Shown here one piece after another: positions 16,455 through 23,706 of a stretch of 64,000 nucleotides of DNA; position 1 is the stretch's first letter; each line of letters starts with the position of its first letter. Position numbers and translations under genes: made by a program. Where the stretch lies: assembly GCA_015065165.1 (NCBI GenBank), contig SVQU01000005.1, positions 1 through 64,000 on the forward strand. The letters are read 5' to 3'. Below the pieces are notes generated by a model. It did not search any database. It was not told the origin of the DNA and saw nothing but the letters and a program-made list of their open reading frames with translations. The stretch comes from Oscillospiraceae bacterium. GTDB taxonomy: Bacteria; Bacillota; Clostridia; Oscillospirales; CAG-382.

Positions 16455-18188
16455 ATGAATATTACATACGGCGTAAAGCCCGAAACCTTCAAGCTTGTTT
16501 GGGGCAATAAATCCGAAATGAACATACAAAAGGTGGCAGAAATGCCCAAGGCAATATCCCTTGTTTCGGGCAAAAGGGATACTGCTTGTTTTCAGTTGGT
16601 TATCACCGCGGACGAGCCTTATGCCCTTAATTTATCCAAATCGCCTTGGTTTTCCCAAAACCCAAAGCGTAAAAATTTGCGTGTTTCCGCAGAAATGCCC
16701 TTTCCTTGCCAAATGAACCATATCGGTCTTTTGGCTTGCGACGACGGCTTAAAGCGCGGGGATATTTTGCTTGATAAAAGCGTTGTAGAGGCAGAATATG
16801 ATGAAATTCTTTCGGTGTTCTGCGAAATGGCAATCCCCGAAAATGCCGAAAAGGGAAGCTACAAGGGTAAGCTTAAAATTTACGAAAACTATGGATTCTC
16901 CCGCGAGGAATTGGTGGGAGAAATCGAGGTTTCTCTTGAGGTTTACAATTACGTATTTCCCGAAAATGCCCATAACGGATTCCATCTTGATTTGTGGCTT
17001 CACCCCTCCAATATTGCCCGTCAACACGGGGTTGAGCTTTGGAGCGACAAGCATTTCGAGATTTTAGAGCCCTATTGCAAATCTATGGGGGATTTGGGCG
17101 TGAAATCGGTTACGGTTATCGCCTCTGAAATTCCTTGGAACGGTCAGGCTTGTCAGGACGAACAGCGAAATTCTGCCAACCTGTTCGAATATTCTATGAT
17201 TCCCGTTACCCGCAAAGCCGATGGCAGCCTTTTCTTTGACTATTCCGTAATGCAAAGATATATCGATTTGTGCGCAAAGTGCGGTGTTGAGGAATGTATT
17301 TCGGTTTTCGGTCTTGTGAACGTTTGGGACATTAAGGTTTACGGCGACGAGCGTACCGCCCCCGATTATCCCGACGGAACACATATCCGCGTTTACGATG
17401 AAAAAACGGGTGTTTTCGATTATCTCCGCACCGCCAAGGAAATCGATGAATATGTAAAATCCCTTGAAAGCTATTTTATCAGCACCAACCAGATAGACAG
17501 AGTGCGTATTGCCGCCGACGAGCCTGCGGATATCGAAAAATACCGCAAGAGCCTTGAGCATATAAAATCGGTTGCCCCCGCATTCAAATATAAAACCGCT
17601 ATTAACCACGCGGAATTCGTTAAGGAATTCGGCAAAGATATTTACGATTTCGCTCCCTATATTTCGGCAATGTTCAGCGAATACGATGCTTTAATGGGCT
17701 TCCGCGCCGAAATGCCCGACAAGCGTTTTCTCTATTACGTTTGCGGATTCCCCGAGGTGCCCAACAATTTGTTAAGAAGCGAGCTTATCGACGGATATTA
17801 CATCGGTATTCTCTGCGCTTATGCGAAAATGGACGGATTTTTGCGTTGGTCCTACACCTGCTGGAGCGATTTCCCTCTTGAAGACCAACGATACGGCGTT
17901 CTTCCCGTTGGAGATTTGTGCTTTGTATACCCCTCCTCTGTGGGCACGCCTTTGCTTTCTCTCCGTTGGAAGTCTTTGTTTAGGGGCGTTCGCTTCTTCA
18001 CCCTTTTAAAGCAGGCTGAAAATAAAAAGCTTGATAAAATTCTTGACGAGGCATATTCTTTGGTTATGCGTGAAAGAGAAATTGCCAAGCTTTATGCAAA
18101 CTGGGACAGAGAAAAGGTTATGAGCCTGGATATCGAGGATTACAACAAGGCTTTGGCATTGCTTATGACCGCCTTGGGTGAAAAATAA
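16455..18188 (+). CDS. DUF4091 / GH123-like glycoside hydrolase-type protein
   Basis: The 577-aa protein lacks a signal peptide. It has an N-terminal beta-domain (about 1-170) followed by a TIM-barrel-like region with NGFHLDLWLHPSNIARQHGVELWSDKH, RIAADEP (an Asp-Glu pair as in GH123 catalysis), and GFLRWSYTCWSDFPLED. These features fit DUF4091, related to GH123 beta-N-acetylgalactosaminidases. The intracellular location and the GH4 enzyme downstream suggest processing of imported oligosaccharides (inferred). CGGAGG precedes ATG, 15 nt after the MBL gene. Confidence 0.82.
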   Translation: MNITYGVKPETFKLVWGNKSEMNIQKVAEMPKAISLVSGKRDTACFQLVITADEPYALNLSKSPWFSQNPKRKNLRVSAEMPFPCQMNHIGLLACDDGLKRGDILLDKSVVEAEYDEILSVFCEMAIPENAEKGSYKGKLKIYENYGFSREELVGEIEVSLEVYNYVFPENAHNGFHLDLWLHPSNIARQHGVELWSDKHFEILEPYCKSMGDLGVKSVTVIASEIPWNGQACQDEQRNSANLFEYSMIPVTRKADGSLFFDYSVMQRYIDLCAKCGVEECISVFGLVNVWDIKVYGDERTAPDYPDGTHIRVYDEKTGVFDYLRTAKEIDEYVKSLESYFISTNQIDRVRIAADEPADIEKYRKSLEHIKSVAPAFKYKTAINHAEFVKEFGKDIYDFAPYISAMFSEYDALMGFRAEMPDKRFLYYVCGFPEVPNNLLRSELIDGYYIGILCAYAKMDGFLRWSYTCWSDFPLEDQRYGVLPVGDLCFVYPSSVGTPLLSLRWKSLFRGVRFFTLLKQAENKKLDKILDEAYSLVMREREIAKLYANWDREKVMSLDIEDYNKALALLMTALGEK

Positions 18189-18706
18189 TGAACGAAACTC
18201 TAAAAACTCTCACCGCGCGCAGAAGTGTAAGAAGTTATAAATATAACCAAGTTCCCAAGGAAATTATAGACCAAATTCTCCAAGCGGGGCTTTATGCCCC
18301 CACGGGGCGTAACAGCCGCGACACACTTTTTCTTGTTGTAACAAACAAGGAAATCAGGGATAAAATGTCAAAAATGAACGCCGCCGTTATGGGAACGGAC
18401 AGCGACCCCTTTTACGGTGCGCCCTGCGTTATCGTTGTCTTTGCCGACAGAACAAGACACACTTATGTGGAGGACGGCTCTGTTGCTATGGCAAACCTTA
18501 TGAACGCGGCGTTTTCCTTGGGTGTTGATTCCTGTTGGATTCACCGCGCCAAAGAGGTTTTCGAAACCGAGGAGGGCAGAAATCTTGCCCGTTCCTTGGG
18601 TGTGCCGGATAATTATATCGGCATAGGAAACTGTATCTTGGGTTATGGCGATTGCCAATTGCCAAAGCCCGCCGAAAGAACTCAACCGATTATTTTTGCA
18701 GAATAA
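18188..18706 (+). CDS. Nitroreductase family protein
   Basis: The 172-aa FMN-dependent oxidoreductase begins with TLTARRSVRSYKYNQVP, the family signature, followed by APTGRNSRDT, a conserved FMN contact. It continues with GSVAMANLMNAAFSLGVDSCWIHR and ends with a GYGDCQLPKP region. The substrate is unknown. Its ATG overlaps the stop of the DUF4091 gene by 1 nt, so translation is coupled. Confidence 0.9.
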   Translation: MNETLKTLTARRSVRSYKYNQVPKEIIDQILQAGLYAPTGRNSRDTLFLVVTNKEIRDKMSKMNAAVMGTDSDPFYGAPCVIVVFADRTRHTYVEDGSVAMANLMNAAFSLGVDSCWIHRAKEVFETEEGRNLARSLGVPDNYIGIGNCILGYGDCQLPKPAERTQPIIFAE

Positions 18707-18730
18707 AAAATTAAAAAGGAAGACAAACAA

Positions 18731-20071
18731 ATGGGAAAAATCACTTTTATGGGCGCAGGCTCAACGGTTTTTGCTAAAAACGTTCTTGGCGACGTTATGT
18801 GCTCGCCTGCTCTTTGCAATTTCGAGATTGCCCTTTACGACATCAACGCTAAAAGACTTGAAGAATCCTTGGTGATGATTCAGGCATTGAATAAGAATAT
18901 AAACGAAAACAGAGCTACAATAAAGGCTTATTTGGGTGTTGAAAACCGCAAAGAGGCTTTAAGAAACGCGGATTTTGTTGTAAATGCAATACAAATCGGC
19001 GGTTACGAGCCCTGCACGGTTACCGATTTTGAAATACCTAAAAAATACGGCCTGCTTCAGACAATCGGCGACACCACGGGTATCGGCGGTATATTTCGCG
19101 CTCTGCGCACTATACCGGTTATGGCAGATTTCGCCAAGGATATGGAGGAGGTTTGCCCCAACGCTTGGTTTTTAAACTATACCAACCCTATGGCTATGCT
19201 TACCGGCTTTATGCAAAGATACACCAAGGTGAAAACCGTTGGTCTTTGCCACAGCGTTCAGCATTGCTCAAGAGGTCTGCTTAACGATTTGGGCATAGAA
19301 TTTAAAGAGCCGATTCAGGAAAGAATCGCAGGTATAAATCACATGGGCTGGCTGTTAGAGCTTCACGATGCCGACGGCACCGATCTTATGCCCTTGGTAA
19401 GACAAAAGGCTTGCGAGGTTTTGGAAAATCCCCCCACCGAGGAGGGATATTACGATTTGGTTCGTTATGAATATATAAGAAGATTCGGTTATTATTGCAC
19501 CGAATCCTCCGAGCATAACGCCGAATATAACAATTTCTTTATAAAGAGCAAATATCCCGAGCTTATTAAAAAATATCATATTCCCCTTGACGAATATCCC
19601 CGTCGTTGTATATCCCAGATTGAAAATTGGAAAAAGACAAGAGAGGATTATATCTCGGGCGAGCCCTCACATAGCCGCACTGTGGAATATGCTTCTCATA
19701 TTATGGAGGCTATCGTTACCGACGTACCCTTTAAAATCGGCGGTAACGTGCTTAACACCAACCACGCTTTAATCCCCAACCTTCCTGCCGAGGCTTGTGT
19801 GGAGGTGGCTTGCTTGGTTAACCGAAACGGCGTTCAGCCCTGCGCTCAACCCCCGTTGCCTATTCAGCTTGCGGCAATGAATATGACCGAAATCAACGTT
19901 CAGCTTCTTACAATCGAGGCTGCCGTAACCCGCAAAAAGGAATATATTTATCAAGCGGCTATGCTTGACCCTCATTGTTCCTCCGAGCTTTCTATCGACG
20001 ATATTATCGCTATGTGCGACGAATTGATAGCCGAGCATCAAAAGGGCGGTTGGTTGCCCGAATATAATTAA
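18731..20071 (+). CDS. GH4 family glycosidase, probable alpha-galactosidase (MelA-type)
   Basis: The 446-aa protein has the NAD-binding GAGSTVFAKNVLGD at the N terminus, NYTNPMAMLTG, and the metal-binding GLCHSVQH. In GH4 the CHSV motif marks alpha-galactosidases, whereas CHE, CHGF, CDMP and CN-type motifs mark other specificities. GH4 enzymes use NAD+ and Mn2+ with redox elimination chemistry. The GINHMGWLLEL segment is also typical. The protein is cytoplasmic. AAAAGGAAG precedes ATG. It probably acts with the DUF4091 protein on imported sugars. Confidence 0.92.
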   Translation: MGKITFMGAGSTVFAKNVLGDVMCSPALCNFEIALYDINAKRLEESLVMIQALNKNINENRATIKAYLGVENRKEALRNADFVVNAIQIGGYEPCTVTDFEIPKKYGLLQTIGDTTGIGGIFRALRTIPVMADFAKDMEEVCPNAWFLNYTNPMAMLTGFMQRYTKVKTVGLCHSVQHCSRGLLNDLGIEFKEPIQERIAGINHMGWLLELHDADGTDLMPLVRQKACEVLENPPTEEGYYDLVRYEYIRRFGYYCTESSEHNAEYNNFFIKSKYPELIKKYHIPLDEYPRRCISQIENWKKTREDYISGEPSHSRTVEYASHIMEAIVTDVPFKIGGNVLNTNHALIPNLPAEACVEVACLVNRNGVQPCAQPPLPIQLAAMNMTEINVQLLTIEAAVTRKKEYIYQAAMLDPHCSSELSIDDIIAMCDELIAEHQKGGWLPEYN

Positions 20072-20097
20072 TTCGGCGGTTTTTGGGAGAAAAAACA

Positions 20098-20520
20098 GTG
20101 AAACAATTTTTGGCTAAGTTTTTCGATATCACCTTTTGGAAATTTATAATCGTGGGTGTTATAAACACCCTTTTCGGAACGGGAATTATGTTTCTGTTCT
20201 ATAACGTTTTCCATTTAAGTTATTGGATATCCTCTGCATCCAACTATTTTTTCGGCAGCATTTTAAGCTATGTGCTTAATAAATTCTTCACCTTTAAAAA
20301 TAAGGATAATTCCAAAGAAACGGTTATCAGATTTATTATAAACATAAGCCTTTGCTATTTGTTGGCATACGGTATCGCAAAGCCTGCCGTAAGGGCGGTG
20401 CTTTCATCGGCAACCGTAAAGCTGCAGGATAATATTTCTATGCTGGTGGGTACCTGTCTGTTCACAGGCTTTAACTATATCGGTCAAAGATTTTTTGTTT
20501 TTAAAAAGAACGAAGAATAA
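20098..20520 (+). CDS. GtrA family membrane protein
   Basis: This 140-aa protein has four hydrophobic helices and the GtrA pattern FWKFIIVGVINTLFGTGIMF plus SYVLNKFFTFKNK. GtrA-like proteins move or flip lipid-linked sugars for surface polysaccharide. I chose the GTG at 20098, with GGGAGA 8 nt upstream; the ORF-track TTG start lies on that ribosome binding site. It is the last gene before the T-box leader. Confidence 0.9.
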   Translation: MKQFLAKFFDITFWKFIIVGVINTLFGTGIMFLFYNVFHLSYWISSASNYFFGSILSYVLNKFFTFKNKDNSKETVIRFIINISLCYLLAYGIAKPAVRAVLSSATVKLQDNISMLVGTCLFTGFNYIGQRFFVFKKNEE

Positions 20521-20531
20521 ATTGAAACTTC

Positions 20532-20559
20532 TTGACAAATTTTTAAAAAGTGATATACT
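20532..20559 (+). promoter_or_regulatory. Promoter for the thrS T-box transcript
   Basis: TTGACA and TATACT with a 16-bp spacer place the start of transcription near 20566, immediately upstream of the T-box leader. Confidence 0.75.
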
Positions 20560-20565
20560 TGGTTT

Positions 20566-20782
20566 AAGGTATGCTAAAAAGCAGAACAAGTTTGTTGAAA
20601 AACGCCTTTACAGAGAGTTTGCGCCGCGGGCTGAAAGCGCAGATAAGAAACGGTTTAATAAATACCGCCTGCTTTGTGCCGAAAATTTTATAAAAAGTTA
20701 AAAGTACGGGTGGAACCGTGCGGATTTTTTAGAATTTGCACCCCGACGATTTACAGTTAATCTGTAAACCGTCGGGTTTTTA
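20566..20782 (+). promoter_or_regulatory. T-box riboswitch (threonine) with terminator
   Basis: The leader contains an AGAGAG element, a stem I region with a likely ACC (Thr) specifier at 20664-20666 followed by G, and the T-box bulge GGGTGGAACCG at 20708-20718 within an antiterminator. It then has a terminator stem CCCGACGATTTACAG/CTGTAAACCGTCGGG (one mismatch) followed by TTTTTATTTT at 20742-20782. Uncharged tRNA-Thr would favour antitermination and thrS expression. The specifier assignment rests on the downstream gene plus local context. Confidence 0.9.
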
Positions 20783-20820
20783 TTTTGTTTCGCAGCATTT
20801 ATCTGCGGGAAAGGAATTTT

Positions 20821-22752
20821 ATGAAAGTTATCATTAACAACAACGAATTTAACGTTGAAAACGGTCTTACCGTTTACGATGCCGCCAAGGAAGCCGAGCT
20901 TATCTCCCGTGCGGTTATCGCCGCAAAGGTAAACGGCAACGTTTGCGCTCTTAACACTTCTGTTAACGATGGCGACGTTATCGACCTTCTCACCTTTGAA
21001 AATGCCGAGGGCAAACAGGTTTTCCGCCACACCGCGGCGCACATTCTTGCCCAGGCGGTAAAGCGTCTTTACCCCGAAACCAAGCTCACAATAGGTCCTG
21101 CCGTTGAAAACGGTTTCTATTACGATTTCGACAGCGAAGTTCCTTTCACTCCCGAGGTTTTAAAGAAGTTAGAGGACGAAATGAAGAAGATTGTTAAAGA
21201 AAATCTTCTTATCGAACGCTTCGAGCTTCCCCGTAACGAGGCTATCGCATTTATGGAAGAAAAGGCAGAGCCCTATAAGGTTCAGCTTATAAACGAATTG
21301 CCCGAGGATGCTGTTATCAGCTTCTACCGTCAGGGCGAATTTGTTGACCTTTGCGCAGGCCCCCACCTTTTCTCCACCGGCGCGGTTAAGGCTATTAAGC
21401 TTATGCAGTGCACCGGCGCATATTGGAAGGGCGACCAGAACAACAAACAGCTTCAGCGTGTTTATGGCTGTGCTTTCCCCAGCAAGGACGAGCTTAAGGA
21501 TTATATCACCCAGCTTGAAGAAGCAAGAAAGCGCGATCACAACAAAATCGGCAGAGAGCTTGAATATTTTACCACCGTTGACGTTATCGGTCAGGGCTTG
21601 CCCATTCTTATGCCCAAGGGTGCAAGAACTATTCAGCTTTTACAGCGTTGGATAGAGGACGAGGAACAAAAGCGCGGTTATCTTCTTACCAAAACTCCTC
21701 TTATGGCAAAGCGCGAGCTTTATAAAATTTCGGGCCACTGGGACCATTACCGCGACGGTATGTTTATTATGGGCGATGCCGAGGATGAAACCAAGGAATG
21801 CTTTGCGCTTCGTCCTATGACCTGTCCTTTCCAATATCAGGTTTTCCTTAACAAACGCCGTTCTTACCGCGATTTGCCTATGCGTTTGGGCGAAACCAGC
21901 ACACTTTTCCGTAACGAGGACAGCGGCGAAATGCACGGTCTTATCCGTGTTCGTCAGTTCACCATTTCCGAAGGACACCTTATTCTCCGTCCCGACCAAT
22001 TGGAGGAGGAATTCAAGGGTTGTGTTGACCTTGCAAAATACTGCCTTGAAACTCTTGGTCTTTGGGAGGACTGTACCTTTAGATTCTCTCAGTGGGACCC
22101 CAACCGTACCGATAAATACGAGGGTACCCCCGAGCAATGGAACGAAGCGCAGGACGTTATGGCAAGAATGCTTGATGCTATCGGCATAGATTATGAAATC
22201 GGCATTGACGAAGCCGCTTTCTACGGTCCCAAGCTTGATATTCAGTGCAAAAACGTTTTCGGCAAGGAAGATACTATCGTTACCATTCAGATAGATATGC
22301 TTCTTGCCAAGAAGTTCGGTATGGAATACGTTGACAGCGAAAACAAGCTTGTTAACCCCTATATCATCCACCGCACCTCTATGGGTTGCTATGAAAGAAC
22401 CCTTGCGTTGCTTCTCGAAAAATATGCAGGCGCGCTTCCTATGTGGATGTCGCCCACTCAGGCAACCGTTATCCCCGTTAACGGCGATATGAACGGCTAT
22501 GCCGCCGAGGTTGCCAAGGCTATGGAAAATATGGGCATCCGCGTTCGTCTTGACGACCGTAACGAAACCATGGGTAAACGTATCCGTGAAGCACAGCTTG
22601 AAAAGATTCCTTATATGATCATCGTTGGCGCAAAGGAGCAGGAGGAAAAAACCGTTTCTGTTCGTAACCGTAAGGGCGAGGACCTTGGGGTTATGCCTAT
22701 AAACGATATGCTTGTTAAGTTCGTTACCGAAATTAACGAAAAAGCAAGATAA
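20821..22752 (+). CDS. thrS: Threonyl-tRNA synthetase
   Basis: This 643-aa class II synthetase has an N-terminal TGS domain (1-60) and an editing domain with FRHTAAHILAQAVKRLYP and DLCAGPHLFSTG. The catalytic core has LRPMTCPFQYQVF, EDSGEMHGLIRVRQFT and HRTSMGCYER. The C-terminal anticodon domain is from about 535. I chose the ATG at 20821, preceded by AAAGGA; the ORF-track start lies 12 codons earlier within the leader. It is controlled by the upstream T-box. Confidence 0.98.
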   Translation: MKVIINNNEFNVENGLTVYDAAKEAELISRAVIAAKVNGNVCALNTSVNDGDVIDLLTFENAEGKQVFRHTAAHILAQAVKRLYPETKLTIGPAVENGFYYDFDSEVPFTPEVLKKLEDEMKKIVKENLLIERFELPRNEAIAFMEEKAEPYKVQLINELPEDAVISFYRQGEFVDLCAGPHLFSTGAVKAIKLMQCTGAYWKGDQNNKQLQRVYGCAFPSKDELKDYITQLEEARKRDHNKIGRELEYFTTVDVIGQGLPILMPKGARTIQLLQRWIEDEEQKRGYLLTKTPLMAKRELYKISGHWDHYRDGMFIMGDAEDETKECFALRPMTCPFQYQVFLNKRRSYRDLPMRLGETSTLFRNEDSGEMHGLIRVRQFTISEGHLILRPDQLEEEFKGCVDLAKYCLETLGLWEDCTFRFSQWDPNRTDKYEGTPEQWNEAQDVMARMLDAIGIDYEIGIDEAAFYGPKLDIQCKNVFGKEDTIVTIQIDMLLAKKFGMEYVDSENKLVNPYIIHRTSMGCYERTLALLLEKYAGALPMWMSPTQATVIPVNGDMNGYAAEVAKAMENMGIRVRLDDRNETMGKRIREAQLEKIPYMIIVGAKEQEEKTVSVRNRKGEDLGVMPINDMLVKFVTEINEKAR

Positions 22753-22767
22753 CTAAACAATAACGAC

Positions 22768-22810
22768 AGAGCATTTTGGGTTGGGTATCCCCCCCGAAAT
22801 GCTCTTTTGT
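22768..22810 (+). terminator. thrS terminator
   Basis: GAGCATTT...AAATGCTC with inner GGG/CCC pairing is followed by TTTTGTTTT, shortly after the thrS stop. Confidence 0.75.
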
Positions 22811-22848
22811 TTTATATTGAATTTCACGAAAAGTAAAATATAAAAACA

Positions 22849-22874
22849 AAAAGAGCCTTAAAAGGCTCTTTTTT
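22849..22874 (-). terminator. mscL terminator
   Basis: The palindrome AAAAGAGCCTTaaAAGGCTCTTTT lies just after the mscL stop on the minus strand, and it can also serve plus-strand transcription. Confidence 0.75.
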
Positions 22875-22884
22875 ATAACGAATC

Positions 22885-23358
22885 TTATTTGCTGTTCTTT
22901 TCGAGAAGCTCTTTGATATCGTTAAGGGTTGCAAGGGTTTTTTCCTCAACGGTGGGTTCTGCGGGTGCTTCTGCTTCTTCAACAACCTCTTCTGCCTTTT
23001 TAAGGTTTTCAAGCTTGGTGCGCATACCAACAAACATCTTGATTACAATGAACATACAAAGCGCAACAATAAGGAAGTCGATTATGTACATAATAAACTG
23101 ACCGTATTTAATAGCAACCTCTGCAACTGCCGCAACGGTACCGTCCTCGCTTGCGGGAACAGCCTCTGTGATGACATATTTCATATCTGCAAGAGATTTG
23201 GTGTTACAAAGAGCGCCGATAGCGGGCATAATGATGTCGGCAACGAGAGAGGAAACGATTTTACCGAAAGCACCGCCCATGATAACGCCCACAGCCATAT
23301 CAAGGATGTTGCCCTTGGTGATAAATGCTTTGAAATCCGAAATAAATCCTTTTTTCAT
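22885..23358 (-). CDS. mscL: Large-conductance mechanosensitive channel MscL
   Basis: This homopentameric channel opens on hypo-osmotic shock. The sequence starts with FKAFITKGNILDMAVGVIMGGAFGKIVSSLVADIIMP, the N-terminal helix plus TM1. A periplasmic loop and TM2 (YIIDFLIVALCMFIVIKMF) follow. The cytoplasmic tail is longer and more acidic than in Bacillus, ending in a helix rich in Glu/Lys. The length is 157 aa. It has its own terminator and a hairpin (AACCAACGG/CCGTTGGTT, 23423-23447) upstream. Confidence 0.96.
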   Translation of the reverse strand: MKKGFISDFKAFITKGNILDMAVGVIMGGAFGKIVSSLVADIIMPAIGALCNTKSLADMKYVITEAVPASEDGTVAAVAEVAIKYGQFIMYIIDFLIVALCMFIVIKMFVGMRTKLENLKKAEEVVEEAEAPAEPTVEEKTLATLNDIKELLEKNSK

Positions 23359-23465
23359 AATAAAACCTTTCTTAACACGCCTTTTTTCGACAATAACGGC
23401 GCATTGTTTAAAATAGATTGTTAACCAACGGGTTATTGCCGTTGGTTTTTGCCTTTAAAAGCTTT

Positions 23466-23660
23466 TTAAAGTGCAGCGTTAAGCTTTGCAAGCAATTCTT
23501 CGGCGTTCTGACCGTGAGCACTGCAAGCATCGGCAATACTTTCGCCGCGGGACATAGGGCAGCCAAGACAGTGCATGCCTATTTCAAGGAAATACTTTGC
23601 AAGCTCGGGCTTTGCATCGAGCACGTCCCCAACAAGCATATCAGCAGTAATTTTTGTCAT
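23466..23660 (-). CDS. DUF1858 domain protein (redox-disulfide type)
   Basis: This 64-aa protein has MLVGDVLDAKPELAKYFLEIGMHCLGCPMSRGESIADAC, with the CxxC typical of small DUF1858 proteins often found with hybrid-cluster proteins or FeS scaffolds. A redox or FeS role is suspected, and no partner gene is adjacent. AAAGGAGAAAC precedes ATG. It lies between the pseudo-P-type ATPase gene and mscL. Confidence 0.88.
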   Translation of the reverse strand: MTKITADMLVGDVLDAKPELAKYFLEIGMHCLGCPMSRGESIADACSAHGQNAEELLAKLNAAL

Positions 23661-23706
23661 TTCTGTTTCTCCTTTCGTTGGTGTTATTTATTTTTTACTT
23701 TTTTAA

